Shown here in pieces: positions 8,670-17,740 of a stretch of DNA of 64,000 nucleotides. The notes under the pieces were generated by a model that was not told the DNA's origin, did no database searches, and saw only the letters and a program-made list of their open reading frames with translations. The DNA is from Bacillota bacterium. GTDB taxonomy: Bacteria; Bacillota; Clostridia; DSM-8532. The stretch is taken from NCBI GenBank assembly GCA_023415825.1, contig JAEZJF010000021.1:62001-126000 (forward strand), read 5' to 3'. Each line of letters begins with the position of its first letter. The first letter of the stretch is position 1. Both the position numbers and the translations under genes were made by a program.

Positions 8670-8718
8670 TGACATCACCGGTTACCGAAATCGAAGATTT
8701 CGAACCGGTACCGAGTCA
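8670..8718 (-). repeat. Palindromic intergenic repeat, copy 1 (diverged, reverse orientation)
   Basis: The core GGTTACCGAAATC, loop and GATTTCGAACC forms a long hairpin, extended outward by TGAC/GTCA. On the minus strand it shares the block GTTCGAAATCTT-GATTTCGGTAAC with copies at 19.9, 43.0 and 43.1 kb, but its flanks differ. It lies just after the ygiQ stop. The rest of the 8381-8742 gap holds the ddh promoter and otherwise AT-rich sequence with no convincing gene. Confidence 0.7.
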
Positions 8719-8742
8719 GTGAAACTCGAGGCAGGGGAAATT

Positions 8743-10713
8743 TTAATTCTCGTTATAACGTTTCTTCCCACCGGTCCCGGTTTTTCGTCTGCTTTTTTGA
8801 TTTTTTTGTAGACCTGTGTTTTTCCTGCCTTTGTTTCGGGCTTTGGAAGCAGGTCGTTTTCCGCTTTCCTGTTCGCCTGTTTGAGCTTTGTGTGATCTCG
8901 ATGGTGGTATGAGACAATCCTTCCCATAGCCTATCAAGTCACTTCTCCCTGCCTTTCGTAAGGCTTCTTCGACCAAAGGCCGGTTCTTTGGCAACGCATA
9001 TTGAAGAAGGGCGCGTTGGAGCTCCTGCTCTTTTTCAGTACGCGGCACATACAATGGCTTCATGTCACGGGGATCAAGGCCTGTATAATACATACAGGTA
9101 GATAAAGTACCCGGTACCGGAATGAATTGCTGTACCTGCTCGGGGGTATAGCCCAAACGCTTGATATAGAGAGCAAGCTGAATAGCGTCATCCAGCGTAC
9201 TTCCCGGATGACCTGAAATAAAGTAAGGCACCAGAAACTGCTTTTTGCCAAGCTTTTCATTAATCGCATTATATTTGGATACAAAGCCTTCGTAGACCTC
9301 ATGGGAAGGCTTTCCCATATACCGCAGCACCTTGTTGGATACATGCTCGGGAGCGACCTTCAACTGCCCGCTGATATGGTTTTTACTCAGTTCTTCCAGG
9401 AATTTACCCCTTTTCTCCTTCATGGCAAAATCAAAGCGCACACCGGAACGCACAAAGACTTTTTTCACCTTCGGAAGGCTTGAAAGCTCCCGTAAAAGAT
9501 TCAGATAGTCATCATGGGATGTGTCCAGATTCTTGCACGGCTCAGGATAAAGGCATTCTCTCCCTTTGCAGGCTCCTTCCGATCCCTGTTTCTTGCAGGC
9601 TGCCTTTCTAAAATTGGCGGTAGGCCCGCCTACATCGTGAATATAGCCCTTAAAGTCCTCTTTCTGGGTGAGAAGGGTAGCTTCATCCAGGATGGACTGT
9701 TTGCTCCGGGGTTGTATAATACGTCCCTGATGATAGCCTATGGAGCAGAAGGAACACCCTCCAAAACAACCACGGTGGCTTGTTATGGAAAATTCCACCT
9801 CATGAAGGGCCGGAATGCCCCCTTCCCTGTCATAGATGAAGTGCCAACGGCGCATATAAGGAAGGGCATACACCCTGTCCAGTTCTTTCTCGCTCATGGG
9901 TGGTGATGGCTTGTTTTGTACAATATACCTGTTCCCATCCTGCTGAATGAGGGGCTGCCCCGTAAAAGGGTTCTGTTCCCTGTACTGGATCATAAAAGCC
10001 CTGGCGTAATCCCGTTTATTCTGTGTGACCTGTTCCCGGGAAGGCAGCAAAGGATACCCGGAATCCAGTTCTGCTTTTAGCTTTTTGGGAAGATCCTCTT
10101 CTGAACAGGCATATGCTGTCCCTCGGATACTTTTGATGCTCTTGACGGGGACTCCTCTCTCTAAAAGCCCTGCAATTTCCAAAATGGCCTTCTCTCCATT
10201 GCCAAAAATAAGAAGATCGGCATTTGTATCTATTAGAATAGAGGCTCGTATGGCATCCTGCCAGTAGTCATAATGAGCAAAGCGCCGCAGGCTGGCCTCA
10301 AGGCCACCAATCAAAAGCGGAATATCTCCGAAAGCCTCCCGAATGCGGTTACAATAAACAATCATGGCGCGATCAGGTCTTCGTCCGCCCTTACCTCCCG
10401 GTGAATAGACATCCTCCCGCCTCCTGCGTTTGGCAGCCGTATAATTATTGATCATGGAATCAAGAACACCCGAGGAGACCATTACTCCCAGTCTGGGTCT
10501 GCCCAGCTTTTTAAAGTCGTCAACCGAGCGCCAGTCAGGCTGGCTAATGATGCCCACGCGATAACCGGCATCTTCCAAAAGCCTAGTAATGACAGCATGC
10601 CCAAAAGAGGGATGGTCCACATAGGCATCCCCGCAAACAAAAAGAAAGTCGGGAACGTCCCAACCTCTCTCTATAAGATCTTGCCGGCTTATAGGTAAAA
10701 AGCCTTCAGGCAT
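8743..10713 (-). CDS. ygiQ: YgiQ-family radical SAM protein
   Basis: A 656-residue protein of the UPF0313/YgiQ family, whose reaction is not established. It starts with MPEGFLPISRQDL and has a B12-binding-like N-terminal domain (GDAYVDHPSFGHAVI). The central radical SAM domain has CFGGCSFC, a CX3CX2C cluster motif binding 4Fe-4S and S-adenosylmethionine. Then come further conserved cysteines (KKQGSEGACKGRECLYPEPC) and the C-terminal YgiQ domain with QQFIPVPGTLSTCMYYTG. The last 60 residues are a lysine/arginine-rich tail, probably disordered or nucleic-acid binding. The start overlaps the end of the TPR gene by 8 bp, implying an ftsK-TPR-ygiQ operon. Confidence 0.93.
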   Translation of the reverse strand: MPEGFLPISRQDLIERGWDVPDFLFVCGDAYVDHPSFGHAVITRLLEDAGYRVGIISQPDWRSVDDFKKLGRPRLGVMVSSGVLDSMINNYTAAKRRRREDVYSPGGKGGRRPDRAMIVYCNRIREAFGDIPLLIGGLEASLRRFAHYDYWQDAIRASILIDTNADLLIFGNGEKAILEIAGLLERGVPVKSIKSIRGTAYACSEEDLPKKLKAELDSGYPLLPSREQVTQNKRDYARAFMIQYREQNPFTGQPLIQQDGNRYIVQNKPSPPMSEKELDRVYALPYMRRWHFIYDREGGIPALHEVEFSITSHRGCFGGCSFCSIGYHQGRIIQPRSKQSILDEATLLTQKEDFKGYIHDVGGPTANFRKAACKKQGSEGACKGRECLYPEPCKNLDTSHDDYLNLLRELSSLPKVKKVFVRSGVRFDFAMKEKRGKFLEELSKNHISGQLKVAPEHVSNKVLRYMGKPSHEVYEGFVSKYNAINEKLGKKQFLVPYFISGHPGSTLDDAIQLALYIKRLGYTPEQVQQFIPVPGTLSTCMYYTGLDPRDMKPLYVPRTEKEQELQRALLQYALPKNRPLVEEALRKAGRSDLIGYGKDCLIPPSRSHKAQTGEQESGKRPASKARNKGRKNTGLQKNQKSRRKTGTGGKKRYNEN

Positions 10714-12544
10714 TTTTTCTCTCCTCTCTTACGGGAAGCTTGGTAATTTCCATGAATTCCGGGTAGGTTCGATAGGCCGAAAAATCATGGGAGGCTTTAG
10801 CTCTGAGCCTTAAATCGGGATTTATTTCAAATGCCCGGGACAAAAAGCCCATGGTAGCCTCTACATCTCCTGATAAGGCAGAGACTCTGGCAAGGCCAAA
10901 TAATATCTCGTCATCATCGGGTTTGATTTTCAAGCCCTCTTTATAAAGCTTTGCTGCCTCAGAATAATCCTTAAGGCCTATCACTGCCGACGCCCAATTA
11001 TAATAAAGAGCGGGATCATCATTCGTGAGCTTTTGAGCACGTTTGTAGACTCGTACAGCCTCTTCATACCGCTTCATCATCATGAGGGCAACACCAAGGT
11101 TATAATGAACCACGTAAGATTCAGGATGTTCACGGGTGGACTCCTCATAGACATGAATGGCTTCTTTTACTTTGTCACTGGAGATATAAATTTCTGCGAG
11201 GAGATTATAGGCCATCTCCAGCTTTTCATTTCCTTCCAGGGACTTATTCAAAAAGTCTACGGCCTTGTCGGTCTTTCCCTGGGCATCAAAGATTGAAGCC
11301 ATGCTATATAACGCTCTGCTGTGGTCGGGCATGAGTTCGGTAGTAAATTTAAAGCTTGCCAGGGCTTCCTCTGTTTTTTCCTCCTGACGTTGGGCAACAC
11401 CAAGTCGGTAGTAGGAATCGGCATCCTGGGGTGTCAATTGAATAAGCTTCTTATAGGCAACCTGAACATTCTTCCAATCTTCGTTCTTGCGATAGAGCTT
11501 TCCCAATAAAGCCCAGGCCTCTGTGAATTCAGCATCGCTTGCTACAATGGTCTCCAACTGGTATTTACATTCCATTTCCTCGTTCTTCTCAAAACAGAGA
11601 CGGGCCAGGAGGTAACGGAGTTTGTTGTCTTCCTTTGACTTAAGAGCTGTCTTAATATGCTTTTGTGCCTCATCCAGATTACCGACAGCCATATAGCACC
11701 GCGCTATATTGATATCGGCCTCCCGGAGCTCACCCGCAGCTTTCTTGGCTAAACCGAACTGATTTACAGCCAGTTCATATTTTTTCATGGCATAAAGACT
11801 TAAGCCGTACCCAAAGTGAGTACTGGCACGGATGTCCTCTATTTCCTCGGCGGGATCATGCTTCTTTTGAGACTTGCTTTTTGGCTCTTCGCCAATGAGA
11901 GAGAGCACCTTTTTATAAAATTTGACTGCCTCTTCAAAAAGTTGATTTTTATGGCTTAGCCAGGCTGTATTATAGGCAATAAGCGGGCTTTCGCTTAAGA
12001 TACCGGAAAGAATGGTGTAAATATCCAAAGCCTGCTTGTAGGCTTGAGTGTCAATTAATTTATGGACAACTGAAAGCTGCTGTGTCACATTTGTTTTAAG
12101 ATGTTTATCTGTTAAATTGAGGTTGTTTACGATGATACCGGCTTGAATCTCAGCCTTCCACTCAATGGGCTGATCAATATAGTCCTCGTAACGCCATCCC
12201 TTATTGCTCTGTTTTTCCATCCTCTCAATAAGTGGAACATCTGAATTAGCCTGTTTAATCCGCTTCTTCATCTTAATATAGTCAAAAAACAGAAAAAAGG
12301 CAGGCAAAAGGACACCAAACAGAATCATCGCAATTTCGTAGGGAGGTATAACCACAACGCGGTTGAGGACTGTAAGAACACCGGTAGTCAACAAGCATAG
12401 CTGAACGACAAAGGTTATAACCGTTGGAATATTAACCCGCCTGATACAGCGGATACCCATGTAAACAGTGAGAATAGCTATTATTAGCACTATGAATGCC
12501 AACGAGATGTCGTATTTTACCGGTATACTTTCAATCCACTTCAT
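10706..12544 (-). CDS. Membrane-anchored TPR-repeat protein
   Basis: A 612-residue protein with two or three hydrophobic segments in the first 90 residues (about 15-32, 40-60 and 68-90), then a soluble region of roughly ten tetratricopeptide repeats. Typical TPR pairs are visible, for example AYNLLAEIYISSDKVKEAIHVYEES, given here only in part: YNLGVALMMMKRYEEAVRVY. TPR proteins act as scaffolds; the partner is unknown. It overlaps ftsK by ATGA and ygiQ by 8 bp, so it is cotranscribed and coupled with both. I do not recognise a named family member. Confidence 0.85.
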   Translation of the reverse strand: MKWIESIPVKYDISLAFIVLIIAILTVYMGIRCIRRVNIPTVITFVVQLCLLTTGVLTVLNRVVVIPPYEIAMILFGVLLPAFFLFFDYIKMKKRIKQANSDVPLIERMEKQSNKGWRYEDYIDQPIEWKAEIQAGIIVNNLNLTDKHLKTNVTQQLSVVHKLIDTQAYKQALDIYTILSGILSESPLIAYNTAWLSHKNQLFEEAVKFYKKVLSLIGEEPKSKSQKKHDPAEEIEDIRASTHFGYGLSLYAMKKYELAVNQFGLAKKAAGELREADINIARCYMAVGNLDEAQKHIKTALKSKEDNKLRYLLARLCFEKNEEMECKYQLETIVASDAEFTEAWALLGKLYRKNEDWKNVQVAYKKLIQLTPQDADSYYRLGVAQRQEEKTEEALASFKFTTELMPDHSRALYSMASIFDAQGKTDKAVDFLNKSLEGNEKLEMAYNLLAEIYISSDKVKEAIHVYEESTREHPESYVVHYNLGVALMMMKRYEEAVRVYKRAQKLTNDDPALYYNWASAVIGLKDYSEAAKLYKEGLKIKPDDDEILFGLARVSALSGDVEATMGFLSRAFEINPDLRLRAKASHDFSAYRTYPEFMEITKLPVREERKNA

Positions 12545-15012
12545 AAATCATCCCCCGTACTATAACTGGACATTTTCATCTCTTCCCAGCGCTCCCGTGA
12601 AAGCAGAACTCTTCTGGGCTTACTTCCTTCATAACCGCTGATAACATTGCGTTCGGCCATTTGATCAATGATCCTTCCGGCCCTGGCATAACCCACCTTG
12701 AATTTCCTTTGGATAAAGGAAACCGAGGCCTGTCCGCAATCAATTACCGCTTCTATGGCTTGATTTAAGAGCTCATCACTTCCGCTTTCAGCAGCATCGT
12801 CATCTTCATTTTTGACATTTTCGTTGATGTTCTCGATTATTTCCTGATCATAGTGGGCATGAATTTGATTTTTAACAAAATCAACAACCAACTCCACTTC
12901 CTTGTCTTCTACAAAAGCTCCCTTGACACGAATGGGCTTTGGTATACCAACCGGATAGTAGAGCATGTCACCCTTACCTAACAGCTTCTCAGCCCCGCCC
13001 ATATCGATTATGGTACGGGAGTCCACCTGGGATGATACGGCAAAGGCTACACGGGAAGGAATATTAGCCTTGATAACGCCTGTGATGACATTAACCGAAG
13101 GCCTTTGAGTGGCAATAACCAAATGCATGCCGGCCGCTCGTGCCATCTGGGCCAAGCGGCAGATGGAGTCTTCTACATCATGGGGGGCTACCATCATGAG
13201 GTCGGCCAACTCGTCTATGATGATGACAATCTGAGGAAGCTTGGTGCCCTCCCCTGCTTCGTCAATGGAGGCATTGTAGCCCAATAGATCCCTGACCCCC
13301 CTGTCGGCAAATAGCTTATAGCGCGTCGTCATCTCGGAAACCGCCCAACGAAGCGCTCCTGCTGCCTTATTTGGATCGGTTACAACCGGAATCAGCAGAT
13401 GAGGAATACCATTGTAAACACCTAATTCCACTACCTTGGGGTCTACCATAAGAAGCTTAACCTCTTCCGGAGATGCCTTATAAAGTAAGCTCACCACAAT
13501 GGAGTTAATGCATACGCTCTTACCTGAACCGGTAGCGCCAGCAATAAGAATGTGAGGCATTTTTGCCAGGTTTATGACGATGTTTTCACCCGAAATATCC
13601 TTACCCAGAGCTACAGCCAAGCGTGACGGATGTTTTTGAAACTCGGGAGACTCGAGGACGCTTCTAAGGCTGATGGGCGCTACCTCTTTATTAGGCACCT
13701 CTACCCCAATGGCAGCCTTTCCCGGAATGGGCGCTTCAATACGGACACCGGAAGAAGCAAGGTTTAAAGCGATGTCATCAGTTAGATTGACAATACGGCT
13801 AACCTTGATGCCGGGGGCAGGCTGGAGCTCATACTGTGTAAATGCCGGCCCAACCGATACATTGATGACCTTGGCGCCTATTCCAAAGCTCTCCAGTGTG
13901 CTTTCCAGCTTCTTGGCATTTTCAACAGCAGAGGCTTTAATGGCTTTCATATTGTTTTCGCCCTCAGTTGATTTGGAAAGCAGCTCAACCGGAGGATAAA
14001 TATAGGATTCACTTTTTTCAACGGTATAGCCAATGGACTCAGTCATTGGAGCTGCTGCGGGCTCAGCTTGAGCTTGAGCCTCTGGGGATTTACTCCTGGT
14101 CTTCTTTTGAGGCTTGCTTTTATCCATGTCAGGGGTTATCAAGGTAAAGCTGGGCTCTTCGTCTTCTTTGTCAAGCACCGTTACTTCGGGCTGTACCTGT
14201 TCGGGTGTATGCACCTGCTCCTTCTTAACATTCTCTTGGCCTTCTATAGGGAAATCCAGTATTTTAGCTTTTCTCTTTTTTTCTTTTATAGGAGCTCCCG
14301 AGGCAGCGGCCTCCTCATTCGCCATCATATCAAGGCTTCTTTGAAGCTGCCAATCCTCCCGCTTTTTACGGGCTGCATTTACCATGCCATTGACGGCCTC
14401 ACTTGTGCCTTTGGCCACATTGCGTGCGGCTTCGGCAAGGGAGAGCCTTGTAATCAGCATAGCTACAATAATGGATAAGGTGGTAAGGATAATCATAGCG
14501 CCCCATTTCTTAAAGACAAATAACAGGGGAACACCAATAATACCGCCCAAAACACCGCCGCTCGCCTGGAAAAGCTGACTCTTTCCAATAGCGTCAATCC
14601 CTTCTTTGAAAAAAGTATTGATATAACGCCATAAGCTCATGTTCTCATAATAAGAAATGTCATGCAGTCCCGCCTGAAGCATTGCTGATATAAGCACGAG
14701 AAGGAGAAGAATCATGGTGAACCGTCTGTCTTCATTAAGAAGCTGAGGTTTAAATATTTTGATCAACCCATGGAGAACAATCAGAGGTGGGATCACATAA
14801 CCTGAAAGACCAAACAACCCCCCTACATGTCTTCCAAGGATTTCTCCAAAGGGTCCAGCAGCATTTTTAAAGAAAATGCTTATACCCACAATAATTCCCA
14901 GCGTGACCAGAATCAGGCCGGAAAACTCACCTCGTAATTGTTTGGTGGCTTTATTGTTTTTACGCTTTTTTTTACCGGCAACCGGTTTCTTTTGTACTTT
15001 TTTTGGAGCCAC
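12541..15012 (-). CDS. ftsK: FtsK/SpoIIIE DNA translocase
   Basis: An 823-residue septal DNA pump that moves chromosomal DNA across the division or sporulation septum. Seen: a basic N-terminus, four membrane helices between about residues 28 and 190, a charged linker (about 200-340), the motor with Walker A GATGSGKSV and Walker B VIIIDELADLM, and a C-terminal gamma winged helix with SFIQRKFKVGYARAGRIIDQ that reads polarity sequences. The start is GTG (15010-15012) with GGAGG seven bases upstream. In spore formers this protein usually acts as SpoIIIE. The final ATGA overlaps the TPR gene. Confidence 0.96.
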   Translation of the reverse strand: MAPKKVQKKPVAGKKKRKNNKATKQLRGEFSGLILVTLGIIVGISIFFKNAAGPFGEILGRHVGGLFGLSGYVIPPLIVLHGLIKIFKPQLLNEDRRFTMILLLLVLISAMLQAGLHDISYYENMSLWRYINTFFKEGIDAIGKSQLFQASGGVLGGIIGVPLLFVFKKWGAMIILTTLSIIVAMLITRLSLAEAARNVAKGTSEAVNGMVNAARKKREDWQLQRSLDMMANEEAAASGAPIKEKKRKAKILDFPIEGQENVKKEQVHTPEQVQPEVTVLDKEDEEPSFTLITPDMDKSKPQKKTRSKSPEAQAQAEPAAAPMTESIGYTVEKSESYIYPPVELLSKSTEGENNMKAIKASAVENAKKLESTLESFGIGAKVINVSVGPAFTQYELQPAPGIKVSRIVNLTDDIALNLASSGVRIEAPIPGKAAIGVEVPNKEVAPISLRSVLESPEFQKHPSRLAVALGKDISGENIVINLAKMPHILIAGATGSGKSVCINSIVVSLLYKASPEEVKLLMVDPKVVELGVYNGIPHLLIPVVTDPNKAAGALRWAVSEMTTRYKLFADRGVRDLLGYNASIDEAGEGTKLPQIVIIIDELADLMMVAPHDVEDSICRLAQMARAAGMHLVIATQRPSVNVITGVIKANIPSRVAFAVSSQVDSRTIIDMGGAEKLLGKGDMLYYPVGIPKPIRVKGAFVEDKEVELVVDFVKNQIHAHYDQEIIENINENVKNEDDDAAESGSDELLNQAIEAVIDCGQASVSFIQRKFKVGYARAGRIIDQMAERNVISGYEGSKPRRVLLSRERWEEMKMSSYSTGDDL

Positions 15013-15046
15013 AAATATTCCTCCACCTTATTATTTTTGCATGTTT

Positions 15047-15076
15047 ACTATATCATATTAAATTACCCTTTGACAA
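15047..15076 (-). promoter_or_regulatory. Promoter of ftsK operon
   Basis: Minus strand: TTGTCA (15071-15076), 18-bp spacer, TATAGT (15047-15052), about 35 bp before the GTG start. Confidence 0.5.
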
Positions 15077-15110
15077 TGTAAGGGAGAAATGATATCATTT
15101 ACGATAATTT

Positions 15111-15134
15111 CACACTCCTTTAAGCAAGAGTGTG
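15111..15134. promoter_or_regulatory. Inverted repeat upstream of dapA promoter
   Basis: CACACTC (15111-15117) and GAGTGTG (15128-15134) are perfect complements with a 10-bp spacer. They sit between the divergent ftsK and dapA promoters, next to the weak dapA -35 region. A protein binding site is plausible; no T-run follows. Confidence 0.4.
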
Positions 15135-15155
15135 GAGTCCGTTAAGAAAATAGAA

Positions 15156-15161
15156 TATAAT
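15156..15161 (+). promoter_or_regulatory. -10 box of dapAB promoter
   Basis: TATAAT at 15156-15161. No good -35 hexamer is present 16-18 bp upstream, so the promoter may need an activator. Transcription would begin near 15168, right at the first stem of the lysine riboswitch. Confidence 0.5.
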
Positions 15162-15166
15162 CTATA

Positions 15167-15327
15167 GATAGAGGTGCATTTTTCATTAGTCACTTAAGGA
15201 AGGGTAACGGACCCGAGGAACTTAAGCAAAAGGGAAAGATGCCGAAGGGGTAAGATGCCGTTTCATCTGCCGCCTGGTTGAATGGTGAAAAACCCTCCAA
15301 CTGTCGCTTTTTTTGCGGAGAGCTATC
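15167..15327 (+). ncRNA. Lysine riboswitch (L box) upstream of dapAB
   Basis: The closing stem GATAG (15167-15171) pairs with CTATC (15323-15327). Class landmarks follow in order: GATAGAGGTGC, GCCGAAGG near 15241, a CCTGGTTGAA-type segment and ACTGTC before the closing strand. Lysine riboswitches lower expression of lysine biosynthesis and transport genes when lysine binds. Downstream, AGCCT/AGGCT (about 15351-15375) and GCTGCC/GGCAGC (15373-15396) can form mutually exclusive helices, a plausible expression platform. Confidence 0.85.
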
Positions 15328-15372
15328 GGTAGAGTTCATAAATGAGCTCATAAGCCTTTCAGGTTATAACAG

Positions 15373-15400
15373 GCTGCCGGTAGAAATACAGGCAGCTTTA
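15373..15400 (+). terminator. Possible attenuator hairpin of dapAB leader
   Basis: GCTGCC (15373-15378) and GGCAGC (15391-15396) form a 6-bp stem followed by a short T-rich stretch. It competes with an AGCCT/AGGCT pairing just upstream. The T-run is weak, so regulation by the riboswitch could be transcriptional or translational. Confidence 0.4.
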
Positions 15401-15476
15401 CTTATGACTAGGGGCTTGTATCTGAAATGACTACTTGTAAAACTTAACATCATAGAGTTGAAAGGAGTGCTCAAAA

Positions 15477-16364
15477 ATGAAAGAAACCTTGTTTACCGGT
15501 TCCTGTGTGGCCCTTGTTACCCCCTTTACCGACAGCGGAGTGGATTACAAAAAACTTGAAGAGCTCATTGAATGGCAGATAAAGGAAGGTACCGACGCGC
15601 TTTTGATATGCGGAACAACCGGAGAGGCATCAACCATGCCTGATGAAGAACACCAGGAGGTCATTCGCTTTGCAGTTGAGAAAATCAACAAGCGTGTTCA
15701 TGTTATGGCAGGAGCAGGCAGCAACGATACAAGACATGCTGTTGAACTCTCTAAGTTTTGTGAATCGGTGGGTATCGATTCCATACTGACGGTAACCCCC
15801 TATTACAACAAAACAACCCAGGAGGGTCTTTACCAGCACTTTAAGATGATTGCCGACAGTGTCAGTATTCCTGTTGTTCTATATAATGTACCCTCTAGAA
15901 CCAATTTGAACATTAATCCCTCAACATTAAAAAGGCTTTCTGATATAAAGAACATTGTGGCCGTTAAGGAATGCAACCTCCTGCAGGCCGCTGAAGTTTT
16001 CCACCTTTGCGGAGAAAACCTGCATTTGTATTCGGGTGAAGACGGCAATGTGGTTCCTCTTATGGCTCTGGGTGGCAAAGGTGTTATTTCGGTTCTGGCT
16101 AATATTATCCCAAATGATACGCATCATATGGTTAAAGCCTTTATGGAGGGAGATCTTGAGACCAGCCGCCGTCTTCAAATAAAATCAGTCCCTCTTGAAA
16201 AAGCGCTATTCTGTGAAACTAATCCTATTCCTGTCAAAGCTGCAATGAACCTGATGGGTATGAAGGTCGGATCCTGCCGCATGCCGCTGGTGGACATTTC
16301 AGAAGCAGGAATGATACAACTGAAGAAAGCCCTCAAAGAGTATGGTCTTATCCAGGAAATTTGA
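15477..16364 (+). CDS. dapA: 4-Hydroxy-tetrahydrodipicolinate synthase
   Basis: DapA (295 residues) condenses pyruvate with aspartate semialdehyde, the first step of the lysine/DAP branch. Motifs: GTTGEASTMPDEEH near residue 44, the Tyr-containing TPYYNKTTQEGLYQHF, and the Schiff-base lysine in NIVAVKECN; VPSRTNLNI is also typical. AAAGGAG is about ten bases upstream of the ATG. It is preceded by a lysine riboswitch and followed after 33 bp by dapB. The set of genes in the window (dapA, dapB, ddh) implies the dehydrogenase variant of the pathway, which feeds both lysine and peptidoglycan. Confidence 0.97.
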   Translation: MKETLFTGSCVALVTPFTDSGVDYKKLEELIEWQIKEGTDALLICGTTGEASTMPDEEHQEVIRFAVEKINKRVHVMAGAGSNDTRHAVELSKFCESVGIDSILTVTPYYNKTTQEGLYQHFKMIADSVSIPVVLYNVPSRTNLNINPSTLKRLSDIKNIVAVKECNLLQAAEVFHLCGENLHLYSGEDGNVVPLMALGGKGVISVLANIIPNDTHHMVKAFMEGDLETSRRLQIKSVPLEKALFCETNPIPVKAAMNLMGMKVGSCRMPLVDISEAGMIQLKKALKEYGLIQEI

Positions 16365-16397
16365 GCATGCTTCTCTGACATTACCGGAGGTTTTAAA

Positions 16398-17153
16398 ATG
16401 ATTCGCATACTATTAAACGGTTGTAACGGAAAAATGGGCCAGACCATAACCAGGACATGTGCCTTTAAGGAAGATCTTTTTGTGGTGGCAGGGGTAGATC
16501 CTTCTGCAAACGGGGGAAATACTTTTCCTGTTTATTCTGATCCCTTTGAGGTTACCGAGACTGTCGATATTATCATCGACTTCTCCCACCCTAGTGCTTT
16601 GGCGGGTATTTTGAAATATGCCGTCCATAAGAATCTTCCCATCGTTATTGCCACAACCGGTCTGACCGATGAGCACAAAAAGCTTATTGAGCAGGCATCA
16701 CAATCGGTCCCGGTCCTCTTATCGGCCAACATGTCGCTGGGTATTAATCTGCTTTTAGACCTCGTCAAAAGGGCAACTAAAATGCTTCATGGTACCTTTG
16801 ATATTGAGATTATTGAAAAGCATCATAATCAAAAAATTGATGCACCAAGCGGAACAGCCCTGGCCATTGCCGACGCCGTTAACACCACGCTGGCAAGCAA
16901 GCAGATGAAGTATGTTTATGACCGTCATTCCGAAAGAAGAAAGCGTACCCGGGATGAGATCGGTATCCATTCCATCAGGGGCGGCACCATCACAGGCGAG
17001 CATACCATCCTTTTTGCAGGAAATGACGAGATGATTGAAATTAAGCACACGGCTGTCTCCAAGGATTTATTTGCAGAGGGAGCACTAAAAGCCGTCGCCT
17101 TCCTGTATGATAAAGCACCCGGATATTATAGAATGCAGGATATCTTCGAATAA
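16398..17153 (+). CDS. dapB: 4-Hydroxy-tetrahydrodipicolinate reductase
   Basis: DapB (251 residues) reduces the DapA product to tetrahydrodipicolinate with NAD(P)H. Seen: N-terminal dinucleotide motif GCNGKMGQ, ATTGLTDEH, the catalytic region EIIEKHHNQKIDAPSGTALA with the His and Lys residues of the family, and IHSIRGGTITGEHTILFAG. The start follows GGAGG by seven bases. Second gene of the riboswitch-controlled dapAB operon, ended by a strong terminator at 17224. Confidence 0.97.
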   Translation: MIRILLNGCNGKMGQTITRTCAFKEDLFVVAGVDPSANGGNTFPVYSDPFEVTETVDIIIDFSHPSALAGILKYAVHKNLPIVIATTGLTDEHKKLIEQASQSVPVLLSANMSLGINLLLDLVKRATKMLHGTFDIEIIEKHHNQKIDAPSGTALAIADAVNTTLASKQMKYVYDRHSERRKRTRDEIGIHSIRGGTITGEHTILFAGNDEMIEIKHTAVSKDLFAEGALKAVAFLYDKAPGYYRMQDIFE

Positions 17154-17223
17154 TATGGACCAAAATAGAAGACCTGACTTGTTAGGAATGGGCGTATAAG
17201 GAAGTAGTAATAATTGTGTTATG

Positions 17224-17256
17224 ACAGGTGTAGTTTCATGCTACACCTGTTTTTCT
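17224..17256 (+). terminator. Intrinsic terminator of dapAB
   Basis: ACAGGTGTAG, seven-base loop and CTACACCTGT form a perfect 10-bp stem followed by TTTTCTCTTT. Confidence 0.9.
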
Positions 17257-17283
17257 CTTTATTTACTATTAGGATAGATATTT

Positions 17284-17706
17284 CTACATTGATTTTAGAG
17301 CAGATATTATCCAAGTAAACCCATACTTGTCTTTCACGCTGCCACTGATTCCGCTATCATCAGGCGGAGGATTTGTCGCTAACTCACCTAAGACAGTCCC
17401 ATCTTCCGATAAAGCAAAAAATACTTTTTTTGCTAACTCTTCACTCTCTAAATGGGCTTGGATAGACATACTACTTCCCTTTTCAGTTGGCCACATGGCA
17501 TCAGAGCCGCTAATACCACCGCTTTCAGTCAACATAATCTGGGCGTGCATGACTTTGCTTTTTTGTTCCTCGCTTAATGGTGTAGCTGGATTTTCTGGAA
17601 TATCACCATATTTTGCCATATGCTGTATCTTGCCATTGAAAACTTTCTCATACCACAGAAATGCTTCTTCGCAATTTCCATCAAAACACAAATAAGGCAT
17701 TATCAT
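17284..17706 (-). CDS. VOC-fold protein (PhnB/glyoxalase-like)
   Basis: A 140-residue single-domain vicinal-oxygen-chelate protein of the PhnB/3-demethylubiquinone-methyltransferase-like group. It begins MIMPYLCFDGNCEEAF and contains SGSDAMWPTEKGSSMSIQA and the C-terminal SVKDKYGFTWIIS, typical of this group. Members bind small hydrophobic or antibiotic ligands, and the exact role is mostly unknown. GGAAGGAAA lies upstream of the ATG. It is 34 bp downstream of the AraC-type regulator gene on the same strand and may be its target or partner. Confidence 0.88.
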   Translation of the reverse strand: MIMPYLCFDGNCEEAFLWYEKVFNGKIQHMAKYGDIPENPATPLSEEQKSKVMHAQIMLTESGGISGSDAMWPTEKGSSMSIQAHLESEELAKKVFFALSEDGTVLGELATNPPPDDSGISGSVKDKYGFTWIISALKSM

Positions 17707-17740
17707 AAAATAAATTTCCTTCCATTGTTATTTGTGATAA

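Noticed and set aside
8569..8811. Plus-strand frame of 80 codons upstream of ygiQ end
   Set aside because: No ribosome site, it runs through the repeat and into the ygiQ 3' end, and its composition is not protein-like.
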